Positions 37,366 to 45,899 of a stretch of 64,000 nt of DNA are shown piece by piece (within the stretch, counting starts at the first letter, position 1; each line of letters opens with the position of its first letter). The DNA is taken from NCBI RefSeq assembly GCF_001429765.1, contig NZ_LMJB01000006.1, forward strand, positions 328,338 to 392,337. The letters are read 5' to 3'. The notes beneath the pieces were generated by a model. The model was not told where the DNA came from, searched no databases, and saw only the letters and a list, made by a program, of their open reading frames with translations. The stretch comes from Flavobacterium sp. Root901 (GTDB lineage: Bacteria > Bacteroidota > Bacteroidia > Flavobacteriales > Flavobacteriaceae). The position numbers and the translations under genes are program-made.

Positions 37366-37821
37366 TTAGTTGAAGGCTTTTTTAATTCTGTCCAAGTCGC
37401 GTTTTGTATCTTGTTCTTTTAATGATTCACGCTTGTCGTAGTTTTTCTTTCCTTTACAAAGACCGATCTGCAGTTTTGCCAAACCTTTTTCATTGGTAAA
37501 CAATTTAAGCGGAACAATAGTAAGACCTTTGGCCTGAACACTTTTATGAAGTGTTTTTAATTCTTTTTTATTTAAAAGCAATTTTCGCTCACTTCGTGAT
37601 TTGTGATTAAATTGATTTCCAAACGAATATTCTTCTATATAAGTATTAATAGCAAAAAGTTCCAAACCGCTAAATTCGCAAAAGCTTTCTGTAATGTTTG
37701 CTTTTCCTAATCGTATGGATTTTATTTCGGTTCCTGCCAAAACAATTCCGGCAGTATAGGTATCGATTATTTCATAATCAAACCGGGCTCTTTTATTAAG
37801 TATATTGACTGATTTTAACAT
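37366..37821 (-). CDS. smpB: SsrA-binding protein SmpB
   Basis: SmpB binds tmRNA and brings it to ribosomes stalled on broken messages. The 151-aa length is standard. Signatures seen: [50 protein letters not shown] and the basic C-terminal tail [20 protein letters not shown], which enters the decoding centre in place of mRNA. The ssrA RNA itself is not in this window. It is the second ribosome-rescue function here after prfH. Confidence 0.96.
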   Translation of the reverse strand: MLKSVNILNKRARFDYEIIDTYTAGIVLAGTEIKSIRLGKANITESFCEFSGLELFAINTYIEEYSFGNQFNHKSRSERKLLLNKKELKTLHKSVQAKGLTIVPLKLFTNEKGLAKLQIGLCKGKKNYDKRESLKEQDTKRDLDRIKKAFN

Positions 37822-37826
37822 GTGTA

Positions 37827-37834
37827 CAAAAGTA
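37827..37834 (-). promoter_or_regulatory. -7 box of smpB
   Basis: TACTTTTG on the minus strand, five bases upstream of the start codon, implying a very short leader. No matching TTG is seen. Confidence 0.4.
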
Positions 37835-37925
37835 AGAAAATTGCAGGAAATTAAAATGCTTAAATATAATTAAAGATTTTTTTTAATCTATGATTTTAAT
37901 CAGCTCCTTTAAAAATGCTTCAGTT

Positions 37926-37933
37926 TAAGTTTG
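37926..37933 (+). promoter_or_regulatory. Possible -7 box for the outer membrane protein gene
   Basis: TAAGTTTG fits TAnnTTTG, 27 bp before the ATG. The upstream element is not obvious. Confidence 0.4.
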
Positions 37934-37960
37934 TTCTGTAATTTAAAAAACATACTTAAC

Positions 37961-38596
37961 ATGAAAAAAATTGTAACATTCGTTAGTATTGTACTAATTG
38001 GTTTAACTGCTAAAGCTCAGGATGCAGCAGGGCTAAAGGGAGCCTGGTTCGCGACTTCTCAATTTGGCTATCAGCAGACTAAAAATGCAGATCAAAAAAA
38101 TACAAGTTTATCTGTTCTTCCAATCGTTGGTACTTTTGTAACGCCATCTGTTGCTGTTGGGGCAGGAGTTGGTTTTATTAATATAAAAGCAGATTCAAAT
38201 GCCGGAACAGCTGCCAAAACAAATTTATTTGTTATTGAGCCATTAGCCAGAAAATATTGGAATGTAGCCGGATCATTGTACTTTTTTGGACAGGCAGCGC
38301 TGCCGGTTATTACAGGAAAAGAAAAAGAAAGCGAGTTAAAAGTTAATCAGTTTGGTTTATCAGTATCTGGAGGTTTCGATTATTTTGTAACAAAAAACTT
38401 CTCAGTTGAGTTCTCTTACGATTTGGCGAATTTTACTTCAACAACTCTTGAGCCTAAAAATGGAGAAAAAACAACCGTAACAAATTTTGGATTGGCACAT
38501 GTTGCAAATGTAGATCCTTTTTATAACACAGCTCTTGCAGGAAGTAACCCAAATTTAACTTCTCCGCTTTCTTTTGGTTTTAAATTCATATTCTAA
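37961..38596 (+). CDS. Outer membrane beta-barrel protein
   Basis: A 211-aa exported protein. The ATG at MKKIVTFVSIV gives a clean signal peptide ending AKAQ; ten in-frame codons upstream overlap the predicted promoter. The mature part alternates hydrophobic and polar residues in strand-length blocks (WFATSQFGYQQT, VAVGAGVGFINIK, FGLSVSGGFDYFV, FSVEFSYDLANF) and ends LSFGFKFIF with a terminal aromatic, typical of small 8-stranded barrels. No transport or enzymatic role can be assigned. It lies between smpB (divergent) and the VF530 gene. Confidence 0.82.
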   Translation: MKKIVTFVSIVLIGLTAKAQDAAGLKGAWFATSQFGYQQTKNADQKNTSLSVLPIVGTFVTPSVAVGAGVGFINIKADSNAGTAAKTNLFVIEPLARKYWNVAGSLYFFGQAALPVITGKEKESELKVNQFGLSVSGGFDYFVTKNFSVEFSYDLANFTSTTLEPKNGEKTTVTNFGLAHVANVDPFYNTALAGSNPNLTSPLSFGFKFIF

Positions 38597-38607
38597 ATTT
38601 TAATGCA

Positions 38608-38634
38608 TTGTTTTAGGTCAATTCATTAATTTTG
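38608..38634 (+). promoter_or_regulatory. Predicted promoter of the VF530-family gene
   Basis: TTG, 16 bp, TAATTTTG. Transcription would start at about 38640, at the foot of the following hairpin. Confidence 0.5.
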
Positions 38635-38637
38635 CAA

Positions 38638-38670
38638 AAAAGACCGTTCTCTTTTTAAGAACGGTCTTTT
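38638..38670 (+). terminator. Hairpin: terminator of the barrel gene or 5' cap of the VF530 mRNA
   Basis: AAAAGACCGTTCT and AGAACGGTCTTTT, 13-bp arms with a seven-base loop and T-run. It is 41 bp after the barrel gene stop, but also directly downstream of a promoter that reads toward the VF530 gene. Confidence 0.75.
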
Positions 38671-38688
38671 GTATTTAAAATATATAAA

Positions 38689-38913
38689 ATGGAAAATAAA
38701 TCTAAAGACCCGCTTCACGGAATAACGCTTCAGAAAATTGTTGAAACTCTGGTAGATTTTTACGGGTTTGACACTTTAGGAGAATTAATTCCGATAAAAT
38801 GTTTCACTTCAAACCCAAGTGTAAAATCGAGTCTTACTTTTTTAAGAAAAACCGATTGGGCGCGAAAAAAAGTTGAGGATTTATATATAAAATCACTTCC
38901 TAAATTCAGCTGA
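38689..38913 (+). CDS. VF530 family DNA-binding protein
   Basis: A 74-aa protein matching the VF530 family ([26 protein letters not shown], then a [27 protein letters not shown]-terminal block), whose structure from Vibrio suggested DNA binding. It is small, basic at the C-terminus and has no export signal. The gene stands alone between a hairpin and a convergent barrel gene, whose stop lies two bases beyond its own. Biological role is unknown. Confidence 0.88.
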   Translation: MENKSKDPLHGITLQKIVETLVDFYGFDTLGELIPIKCFTSNPSVKSSLTFLRKTDWARKKVEDLYIKSLPKFS

Positions 38914-38915
38914 AT

Positions 38916-39473
38916 TTAGTTTAATTTGTATGAAATCATTACACCACCGCGATATGGAAGCCATTCACCGCTTTTATTCCAATGAACTGCTGTTTCGTAT
39001 CTGCCCGGTGTTCCGTCATTATAATAGCCGTGATAAAAGCCCTGATGCCATCCGCCTCCTGCAAAAATATCCAGCAAAAATTTATCGTTTAATTTAATGT
39101 TGTATCCTACGGTAACTCCTAAACGGTAACCAAAACCATGTTCATATTTATTAGTGTCCCAATAATTCCATTTTTGAAGCTGATAAAAGTCAGGACCTGC
39201 ATGGGCACCAACATAAAAACCGTTGTATTTTTCTTTGAAATGATAACGAACTTCCGGCGTAAAAGTGTAAAACTCCATTGGATTATTTCCGTTAAAGGAT
39301 TTCCAAAAAGAAGCCATTACATCAAAGCTAAAAGTAGTTTTTTCGCCAATACTGGTTTCTATACCCACATTTGGAATTGCAACTAAAGCCGTAGCTCCGT
39401 TAAATTTAATGAATGTCTGACTTTGTAACTGGATAGAAAAAAAAAGAACAATAAAGGCGAATAAATTTTTCAT
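38916..39473 (-). CDS. DUF3575 family outer membrane protein
   Basis: A 185-aa secreted barrel-like protein. The ATG at MKNLFAFIVLFF starts a signal peptide ending LQSQ; an upstream in-frame extension crosses the predicted promoter. The body is rich in aromatic residues and glycine, with strand-like blocks (TTFSFDVMASFWKSF, YTFTPEVRYHFKEKYNGFYVGAHAG, GYRLGVTVGYNIKL, RGGVMISYKLN) matching the DUF3575 family of Bacteroidota. The function is unknown. It converges on the VF530 gene. Confidence 0.8.
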   Translation of the reverse strand: MKNLFAFIVLFFSIQLQSQTFIKFNGATALVAIPNVGIETSIGEKTTFSFDVMASFWKSFNGNNPMEFYTFTPEVRYHFKEKYNGFYVGAHAGPDFYQLQKWNYWDTNKYEHGFGYRLGVTVGYNIKLNDKFLLDIFAGGGWHQGFYHGYYNDGTPGRYETAVHWNKSGEWLPYRGGVMISYKLN

Positions 39474-39513
39474 GGTATTTTTTTGTGTCGCGGGCGTAAT
39501 TTGTTTTCGGCCA

Positions 39514-39521
39514 CAAATATA
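39514..39521 (-). promoter_or_regulatory. -7 box of the DUF3575 gene
   Basis: TATATTTG on the minus strand, 40 bp upstream of the chosen ATG. It supports the shorter start. Confidence 0.45.
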
Positions 39522-39575
39522 ACGCAATAGCGCACGTACTATTGCAGAAATTGATGTTTTTTGCAAGAATTCTTT

Positions 39576-40124
39576 TTAATTGTTTAGTAAAGAATAAATT
39601 ACTTTATCTAGAAATTTTCCTTCATAAAGTTCTGATTCTTTAAAATGAGCTTCTTTTACAAATCCGCATTTTTGAAGCACTTTTTCAGATGCATAGTTTT
39701 CAGGATCAATTACAGCTTCAATAGAATGTAATTTTAAATCTTCAAAACCATATTGTATTAACCGGTTTACGGCTTCAGGGATAATACCTTTTCCATGAAA
39801 ATTAGGAGACAGCATATAACCAATCTCAGCACGATGATTTTCCGGCTGCATTCTGTAATAACCAATTATGCCCAATAATTTTGGGTTTTCTTTTAAAGTA
39901 ATTGCCCAGTTGATTCCAATATTAGATTCGATTTTTTCCTCAATCATGGCAATATGTTCCAGGGCATCTTCATTATTTTTAACTAATGGCCTTGGAATAT
40001 ATTTCATTGTTTCAGGATTTGAACGCAATTCAAAAATTTCATTTACATCATCATTTGTAATTCTTCTTAAAAGTAAACGCTCAGTTTCGATTACCGGAAA
40101 TGGGTGAAAGTTAAATTCTAACAT
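39576..40124 (-). CDS. RimJ/RimL-type GNAT N-acetyltransferase
   Basis: A 182-aa acetyltransferase of the ribosomal-protein acetylase type. Motifs seen: PVIETERLLLRRITNDDVNEIFELRSNPE at the start, the strand LLGIIGYYRM, AEIGYMLSPNFHGKGIIPEAVNRLI (acetyl-CoA pyrophosphate loop) and IEAVIDPENYASEKVLQKCGFVKEA. Substrate is not readable; members acetylate protein N-termini or small amines. It ends close to, and is co-oriented with, the epimerase gene just upstream (7 bp gap), so they form a two-gene unit. Confidence 0.88.
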   Translation of the reverse strand: MLEFNFHPFPVIETERLLLRRITNDDVNEIFELRSNPETMKYIPRPLVKNNEDALEHIAMIEEKIESNIGINWAITLKENPKLLGIIGYYRMQPENHRAEIGYMLSPNFHGKGIIPEAVNRLIQYGFEDLKLHSIEAVIDPENYASEKVLQKCGFVKEAHFKESELYEGKFLDKVIYSLLNN

Positions 40125-40131
40125 TTTTTAT

Positions 40132-40983
40132 TTATAAGATTTTAATACTAAATTGAGAATGAAATGTCTGATCTGCTTCCAAAACAATTATTCCTTCTTT
40201 TTTAAATAAATCGCCTGAATTATCTGCCGTATCAGAATAACCAAACCATGGTTCAATACAAACAAAAGGCGCCTGATCTTTTGTCCAGATTCCTAAACTT
40301 GGAAAATCTTCAAAATCAACCTGAACATACGGTTTTGAATTTTCAAGAATCGTTAGTGAATTTGATTCTAGCGTTTTAAAAACCAATGCATCATTTTCGA
40401 AAAGTTTATAATGTAACGGAACAATATTTCCTGTTGTTTTTAAAGTCTCTGTTTTATTGGATATTAAATCATTTTCAAGAAGATTATATTGTAAAGGTTC
40501 TTCTTTTTCAAACTTAAAAGCGTAGTTTTCAAAATTCTGCGGAAGCGCAATTGCCGGATGCGCACCAATCGAAAAAGGCATTTTTGTTTCTCCTTTATTT
40601 ATTACGACATATTCTATATTTAATGAAGTATTTTCAATCGTATAAATAAGCTGTAATTCAAATTCAAAAGGATATTTTTTTAGCGTTTCTTCATTTGATT
40701 CTAAAGAGAAAACAGCGCTGTTTCCTGTTTTTTCAATCAGCTGAAATTCCATATCTCTTGCAAAACCATGTCTTGAAAGCTGGTATTCAGTACTGCCAAT
40801 TTTATAAGTATTGTTTTTTAAAGTTCCCACAATCGGAAAAAGAACAGGGGAGTGTTTTCCCCAAAAATCAGGATTTCCTTCCCAGATATATTCTTTGTTT
40901 TGTTCGTCTTTTAGTGAAAATAATTCAGCTCCTGCATTTTTAATCGAAGCTTTAAGTCTTGAATTTGATATAGTTGTGTTCAA
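40132..40983 (-). CDS. Aldose 1-epimerase family protein
   Basis: A 283-aa galactose mutarotase-like beta-sandwich enzyme that interconverts alpha and beta anomers of sugars. It shows LKASIKNAGAELFSLKD, FPIVGTLKNNTYKIG, the SRHGFARDMEF histidine, MPFSIGAHPAIALP with the second histidine, and a C-terminal FVCIEPWFGYSDT with the catalytic glutamate. The pattern is that of the LacX-like or hexose-6-phosphate epimerase branch. It is the first gene of a pair with the acetyltransferase. Confidence 0.88.
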   Translation of the reverse strand: MNTTISNSRLKASIKNAGAELFSLKDEQNKEYIWEGNPDFWGKHSPVLFPIVGTLKNNTYKIGSTEYQLSRHGFARDMEFQLIEKTGNSAVFSLESNEETLKKYPFEFELQLIYTIENTSLNIEYVVINKGETKMPFSIGAHPAIALPQNFENYAFKFEKEEPLQYNLLENDLISNKTETLKTTGNIVPLHYKLFENDALVFKTLESNSLTILENSKPYVQVDFEDFPSLGIWTKDQAPFVCIEPWFGYSDTADNSGDLFKKEGIIVLEADQTFHSQFSIKIL

Positions 40984-41170
40984 AATAGTGTAATTGTAAG
41001 GAATTAATCTTAAATCTTGATGTAAATATATTTTATAAATTTTATTTTTTTAGGAAAATGCTTCGAATTATTTTTTTAATAAATTTTTGCTAAAATTAAA
41101 TTTATCCTTTTGGTTTTCTCTGTAAATAGCTTTTTTTTTCATTAATTTGCTACATAAACAGCTAAAAAAT

Positions 41171-43441
41171 ATGAAAAAACAATCTTCAAAAGCCTTATTG
41201 ACTATGGCTTTGTTTGTTGGGTTTTCTTCTGTTTGGGCACAGCAAACGCCTTCAGCAACAGCGGCAAATCCAGTAAATAATTATAATTATCATGATGCAT
41301 TCGCACCGCATTTTTACACAAAAAACGGTACTTCTACCCGTACTGCAAGCGGTCAGCCGGGTGTCGAATATTGGCAGAACAGAGCCGATTATCAGATAAC
41401 GGCAAAGTTAAACGGAACTACAAATGAAATCGTAGGAACGGATGAAATTACCTATACGAATAATAGTCCTGATAAATTATCATTTGTCTGGCTGAATTTA
41501 GATCAGAACTTATTTAAGGACGATTCAAGAGGAAATGCTGTTGTGCCTTTAACGGGAAGCCGTAACGGAGCTCAGGGTCAGGTTTTTGACGGAGGAAATA
41601 AAATAAAATCAGTAAAAGTAATTTCTGTTGGAAAAAAGAAAACAGAAGTTGATGCTAAATATATTGTAACAGATACCAGAATGCAGATTTTCCTTCCCGA
41701 AGAATTATCGGCAAAAGGGGCTTCTGTAAAAATTAAAATTGAATTTTCATTCATAGCACCATTTGAAGGTTCAGACAGAATGGGAGTTTTAGAAACTAAA
41801 AACGGAAAGATTTTCACTATTGCACAATGGTATCCGCGTATGTGTGTGTACGATGACGTAAGAGGCTGGAATACGGCACCTTATCTGGGAGCATCTGAGT
41901 TTTATTTAGAATATGGAGACTTTGATGTAAAACTTACAGTTCCCGGCAATCATTATGTTGTAGGTTCAGGAGAATTAATTAACGGAGCTGAAGTTCTTTC
42001 TGCAGAACAGCAAAAAAGATACAAAGAAGCTTCTCAAAGTGATAAAACAGTTATGATTCGTTCTGCCGAAGAAGTTGCTGCAACAGCAAACAGTAACGCT
42101 TCTGCAGAAAAAACATGGCATTATAAAATAAAAAATGCACGTGATTTTTCATGGGCATCTTCTCCGGCGTTTATTTTAGACGGGGCAAGAATAAATTTAC
42201 CAAGCGGTAAAAAATCTCTGGCATTGTCTGCTTATCCTGTAGAAAGTGCCGGAAATGATGCTTACGGACGTTCAACAGAATATGTAAAATCATCTATCGA
42301 AAATTATTCTAAAAGATGGTTTGAATATCCTTATCCGGCAGCGACAAACGTAGCCGGAAATGAAGGTGGAATGGAATATCCGGGAATTGTTTTCTGCGGA
42401 TGGAAATCTAAAGGAGATGATTTATGGGGAGTAACAGATCATGAATTCGGACACATCTGGTTCCCAATGATTGTTGGTTCGAATGAGCGTTATTTTGCCT
42501 GGATGGATGAAGGTTTTAATACTTTTATTAATTCAGTAAGCTCTTATGATTTTAATAATGGAGAGTACAAACAACCGGCTTCTAATTTACATGAAGACGC
42601 AGAATATTTTACCAGCCCAAAATTAGAAACAATAATGAGTTCTCCTGATAATATGAAGGAAGCTAATATTGGTGTTTTATGTTATGCAAAACCAAGTGCA
42701 GGTTTGGTTATTTTGAGAGAACAGGTTTTAGGAGAAGAGCGTTTTGATAAAGCACTGCGTACTTATGTGGAGCGATGGGCTTATAAACATCCAACTCCGG
42801 ATGATTTCTTTAGAACAATCGAAAATGTTGCCGGTGAAGATTTAAGCTGGTTCTGGAGAAGCTGGTTTGTAAATAACTGGAGATTTGACCAGGGAATAAA
42901 CTGGATTAAATATGTAAAAAATGATCCGGCAAAAGGGGTTATAATAAATGTTGAGAACTTTGATAAAATGCCAATGCCAATTGTTTTAGATGTAAAAACA
43001 AAAAGCGGAAAGGTAACCAGAGTTAAACTGCCGGTTGAAATCTGGCAGCGTAATAATGAATGGTCTTTTAAACATAATTCTACAGAAGAAATAGAAAGCA
43101 TTACATTAGACCCGGACAATGCTTTTCCTGATTATAACGAAAGTAATAATGTATGGACTGCGGGAAAGGGAAAGGTTGAAAAAGACATTATCCTTGACGG
43201 ATATGTTGGAAATTATGTTACGGCAAAATCACCTTTGACAGTTGAATTAACGGAAAAGAATAGTGTTTTAAACGCAGAACTTCCGAATTATCCAAAATTT
43301 AGTTTAACTCCTGTTGCAGGTGAAAAAGATACATTTGAATCTAAAAGAGCAGGATTAAAATTTAAATTTAATGAAGCCAAAACAGGTTTTGATATGATTC
43401 TAACTGGAAATGCACAAGTAATACAATTTACTAAGAAGTAA
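41171..43441 (+). CDS. M1 family metallopeptidase
   Basis: A 756-aa exported zinc aminopeptidase-like enzyme. I chose [18 protein letters not shown], which starts a signal peptide ending VWAQ. The zinc site is His424-Glu-Phe-Gly-His428 with Glu447 in WMDEGFNTF. Upstream lies GGMEYPG in place of the GAMEN exopeptidase motif, as often in Bacteroidota members. A helical C-terminal domain follows. It probably trims peptides in the periplasm or at the cell surface. It is followed by a strong terminator and shows no operon partner. Confidence 0.92.
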   Translation: MKKQSSKALLTMALFVGFSSVWAQQTPSATAANPVNNYNYHDAFAPHFYTKNGTSTRTASGQPGVEYWQNRADYQITAKLNGTTNEIVGTDEITYTNNSPDKLSFVWLNLDQNLFKDDSRGNAVVPLTGSRNGAQGQVFDGGNKIKSVKVISVGKKKTEVDAKYIVTDTRMQIFLPEELSAKGASVKIKIEFSFIAPFEGSDRMGVLETKNGKIFTIAQWYPRMCVYDDVRGWNTAPYLGASEFYLEYGDFDVKLTVPGNHYVVGSGELINGAEVLSAEQQKRYKEASQSDKTVMIRSAEEVAATANSNASAEKTWHYKIKNARDFSWASSPAFILDGARINLPSGKKSLALSAYPVESAGNDAYGRSTEYVKSSIENYSKRWFEYPYPAATNVAGNEGGMEYPGIVFCGWKSKGDDLWGVTDHEFGHIWFPMIVGSNERYFAWMDEGFNTFINSVSSYDFNNGEYKQPASNLHEDAEYFTSPKLETIMSSPDNMKEANIGVLCYAKPSAGLVILREQVLGEERFDKALRTYVERWAYKHPTPDDFFRTIENVAGEDLSWFWRSWFVNNWRFDQGINWIKYVKNDPAKGVIINVENFDKMPMPIVLDVKTKSGKVTRVKLPVEIWQRNNEWSFKHNSTEEIESITLDPDNAFPDYNESNNVWTAGKGKVEKDIILDGYVGNYVTAKSPLTVELTEKNSVLNAELPNYPKFSLTPVAGEKDTFESKRAGLKFKFNEAKTGFDMILTGNAQVIQFTKK

Positions 43442-43467
43442 TAATTTTTAGAATTATAAATAATATT

Positions 43468-43505
43468 AAAAACCCGATAGCTGTAGTAGTTATCGGGTTT
43501 TTTTA
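43468..43505 (+). terminator. Terminator of the M1 peptidase gene
   Basis: AAAAACCCGATA and TATCGGGTTTTT arms around an 11-nt loop, followed by a T-run. Confidence 0.9.
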
Positions 43506-43510
43506 TTTCA

Positions 43511-43594
43511 AGTTTCAAGTTTCAGGTTTCAGGTTTGACATATAAGTTTAGATATAAAAAAACTCAGAATCTCAGTAACTTAGAGTCTCAGCAT
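43511..43594. repeat. Two intergenic tandem repeat types upstream of the arginine operon
   Basis: First, four 7-bp copies of (A/G)GTTTCA (43511-43538). Then two 16-bp copies, CTCAGAATCTCAGTAA and CTTAGAGTCTCAGCAT (43563-43594). The same two types recur at junctions inside the operon. Confidence 0.65.
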
Positions 43595-43644
43595 CTTTTA
43601 AAAAAAATAACATTACATTAAAAAAATGTTAGAATTTTGATTTT

Positions 43645-43677
43645 TTGTTTTGTAAATTAAAAAATAGTGTACTTTTG
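43645..43677 (+). promoter_or_regulatory. Predicted promoter of the arginine-proline operon
   Basis: TTG, 22 bp, TACTTTTG; a second TTG gives a 17-bp spacing. Transcription would begin at about 43682, leaving a leader of some 320 nt before the first structural gene. Confidence 0.65.
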
Positions 43678-43682
43678 CACCG

Positions 43683-43769
43683 ATGAATAAAACAAGTTTA
43701 CATATAACTTCTTTGTCACGGACAAACTCACCGATTACTTCTCCCGAAGTACGGACACTATCTCTATAG
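43683..43769 (+). CDS. Possible 28-aa leader peptide of the arginine operon
   Basis: ATG, 28 codons and TAG, beginning almost at the predicted transcription start, hence possibly leaderless. The peptide is Ser/Thr-rich (MNKTSLHITSLSRTNSPITS) with two arginines, both coded by CGG, which should be a rare codon in so AT-rich a genome. The first CGG lies inside an inverted repeat. This would fit arginine-sensitive attenuation, but two Arg codons are few and translation is unproven. Confidence 0.3.
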   Translation: MNKTSLHITSLSRTNSPITSPEVRTLSL

Positions 43770-43849
43770 TATCCACTGAGTTTTATAGCCGTATATTTAT
43801 TCATATCCATTTTTCATTTTGAAATCACATCATTTGTCCATTGGACAAA
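43712..43849. promoter_or_regulatory. Pair of matching inverted repeats in the arginine leader
   Basis: TTTGTC-ACG-GACAAA (43712-43726) and TTTGTCC-ATT-GGACAAA (43833-43849) share the same arms, so each can fold alone or cross-pair with the other in RNA. They lie 35 and 156 bp after the -7 box. They may be two operators for one repressor or alternative RNA hairpins. Confidence 0.5.
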
Positions 43850-44004
43850 CATATCCTGAAAGTATTTATTATTTTGTAAATTTTCTTAATCAATGTTTTG
43901 ATTTCGAAGATGTTACTTCTGTTTTGCTTCATTTTATTGGATTTGGTTCCGGATTTCAAACTAAACAACAAGCTTTAATTTTTAACTCTAACTTCAATTA
44001 TTGA
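43819..44004 (+). CDS. Possible 61-aa upstream ORF abutting the acyltransferase gene
   Basis: The frame opens with TTG and ends with TGA one base before the next ATG; no ATG start is available back to an in-frame TAG. The second inverted repeat lies within its first codons. The peptide (LKSHHLSIGQTYPESIYYF at the start, aromatic-rich) has no recognised domain. Tight abutment suggests translational coupling to the acyltransferase, which lacks a clear ribosome site. It may instead be non-coding leader. Confidence 0.3.
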   Translation: MKSHHLSIGQTYPESIYYFVNFLNQCFDFEDVTSVLLHFIGFGSGFQTKQQALIFNSNFNY

Positions 44005-44005
44005 A

Positions 44006-44653
44006 ATGAAGATCTCTATTGTTGTTACCCAGGAAGAACACTTCAAATTCGCACAGGAAATCTGCGATACGATAGAATCATCTGCCTTGTTAAGAGGTAC
44101 GGGGATTGCTAAAAGAACTCCTGAGTACATTCAGAAAAAAATGTCGAATGGTGATGCAATGATTGCTCTGGCAGACGGGAAATTTGCTGGTTTTTGTTAT
44201 ATCGAAAGCTGGCAGCACGGAAAATTCGTGGCACATTCGGGATTAATTGTACATCCTGACTATAGAAGTTTAGGTTTGGCAAAAAAGATAAAATCAAAAG
44301 TTTTTGAGTATTCCTTAAAAAGATTCCCAGATGCAAAAATATTCGGAATTACAACCGGTTTGGCTGTAATGAAAATTAACTCAGAGTTAGGTTATAAACC
44401 GGTTCCGTTTTCAGAACTTACAACAGATCCGAGTTTTTGGGCAGGCTGTAAAACCTGTACTAACTTTCCAATTTTGCAGAGTAAAGAAAACAAAATGTGT
44501 CTTTGCACCGGAATGTTATACGACCCAAAGGAAAAACAAAAAAATCCGCCGAGACACCCTTTTAATGAGGCTGTTTTAAGCAGACTTAAAAAAATTAAAC
44601 AAGCTTTATTCCTAAATAAAATATTGTCATTTATTTTTTTATTTAAAATTTAA
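44006..44653 (+). CDS. GNAT acyltransferase with Cys cluster, probable first enzyme of arginine synthesis
   Basis: A 215-aa GNAT protein with the acyl-CoA loop VHPDYRSLGLAKKIKSKVFEYSLKRFP. After the fold it has a cysteine group not typical of GNATs: CKTC (148, 151) and CLC (165, 167), then a basic tail. It is the first structural gene of the arginine operon, where a glutamate acylating enzyme is required and neither argA-type kinase fusion nor argJ is present. Glutamate N-acyltransferase (acetyl or succinyl) is therefore the best inference. The Cys group could bind zinc or sense redox state. Confidence 0.78.
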   Translation: MKISIVVTQEEHFKFAQEICDTIESSALLRGTGIAKRTPEYIQKKMSNGDAMIALADGKFAGFCYIESWQHGKFVAHSGLIVHPDYRSLGLAKKIKSKVFEYSLKRFPDAKIFGITTGLAVMKINSELGYKPVPFSELTTDPSFWAGCKTCTNFPILQSKENKMCLCTGMLYDPKEKQKNPPRHPFNEAVLSRLKKIKQALFLNKILSFIFLFKI

Positions 44654-44705
44654 CCAAGAAATCTCAAACTGCTAAATACGAAAGTATTAGCCAAAATTAT
44701 AAAAA

Positions 44706-45899
44706 ATGAAAAAAGTAGTATTAGCTTATAGCGGAGGATTAGATACCTCGTATTGTTTGAAATATTTAAAAAACGAAAAAGGATACGAAGTTCACACTGT
44801 ACTTGTAGATACAGGAGGATTTTCTGCTGAAGAATTAACAGCTATTGAAACAAGAGCTTACGAATTAGGAAGCGCGCAGCATGCCAACCTGACAATCGTA
44901 GACAAATATTATGATAAAGCCATAAAATATTTGATTTTCGGAAATGTATTAAAAAACAATACCTATCCGCTATCAGTAAGTGCAGAACGTGTTTTTCAGG
45001 CGATTGAAGCTATCAAATATGCTAAAAAAGTAGGAGCAAGCGCGATCGCACACGGAAGTACTGGTGCAGGAAACGATCAGATTCGTTTTGATTTGATTTT
45101 CCAAACCATCGCTCCTGAAATCGAAATCATTACTCCAATTAGAGATTTGAAACTTTCCAGACAGGAAGAGGTAGATTATCTGGCCCAAAACGGAGTTCAT
45201 TATTCGTGGGAAAAAGCACAATATTCTATCAATAAAGGACTTTGGGGAACAAGTGTCGGAGGAAAAGAAACGCTAACTTCTTCAAAACCATTACCAAGTG
45301 AAGCTTATCCTTCGCAATTGCAAAAAGAAGGCGAAGAAAAAGTAACGCTTCATTTTGAAAAAGGAGAATTAGTTGGTTTAAACGGAAAAACAGATAAGCC
45401 TTCAAACAATATTGTTGCTTTAGAAAAATTAGCAAACGCTTACGCAATTGGTAGAGATATTCACGTAGGTGATACCATTATTGGAATCAAAGGAAGAGTT
45501 GGTTTTGAAGCCGCTGCGCCTTTAATTATCATCAAAGCGCACCATTTATTAGAGAAACATACGCTTGGTAAATGGCAGCAATATTGGAAAGAACAACTAG
45601 GAAACTGGTACGGAATGTTATTTCACGAAGGTCAATTCCTTGATCCGGTTATGAGAAACATCGAAATTTTCCTGCAAGACACACAAAAAACAGTAAACGG
45701 AACGGTTACAGTTTCTTTAAAGCCATATCATTTCTCACTTGACGGAATTGAATCTGATAATGATTTAATGAACACAGGTTTCGGTCAATACGGAGAAATG
45801 AACAACGCCTGGACATCCGACGATGCAAAAGGATTTATTAAGATTTTAGGCAATGCACAAAACATCTTTTCATCTGTAAATAAATTAGATCATGATTAA
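44706..45899 (+). CDS. argG: Argininosuccinate synthase ArgG
   Basis: It joins citrulline and aspartate with ATP to form argininosuccinate. The 397-aa protein has the ATP pyrophosphatase loop VVLAYSGGLDTSYCLKYL at its start, AIAHGSTGAGNDQIRFD for ATP and citrulline, and the EKAQYSINKGLWGTSVGG segment followed by the C-terminal oligomerisation helix region. It starts 52 bp after the acyltransferase and overlaps argC by 8 bp. No unusual substitutions are noted. Confidence 0.96.
   Translation: MKKVVLAYSGGLDTSYCLKYLKNEKGYEVHTVLVDTGGFSAEELTAIETRAYELGSAQHANLTIVDKYYDKAIKYLIFGNVLKNNTYPLSVSAERVFQAIEAIKYAKKVGASAIAHGSTGAGNDQIRFDLIFQTIAPEIEIITPIRDLKLSRQEEVDYLAQNGVHYSWEKAQYSINKGLWGTSVGGKETLTSSKPLPSEAYPSQLQKEGEEKVTLHFEKGELVGLNGKTDKPSNNIVALEKLANAYAIGRDIHVGDTIIGIKGRVGFEAAAPLIIIKAHHLLEKHTLGKWQQYWKEQLGNWYGMLFHEGQFLDPVMRNIEIFLQDTQKTVNGTVTVSLKPYHFSLDGIESDNDLMNTGFGQYGEMNNAWTSDDAKGFIKILGNAQNIFSSVNKLDHD

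Noticed and set aside
43613..43810. Minus-strand 65-codon frame in the arginine leader
   Set aside because: It has no promoter or ribosome site, overlaps the plus-strand promoter, small ORF and inverted repeats, and its peptide shows no recognisable pattern; an overlap artefact is more likely.
43683..44005. Known riboswitch in the arginine leader
   Set aside because: I could not match it to any riboswitch family I know; the hairpins are too simple, so only a generic regulatory leader is reported.
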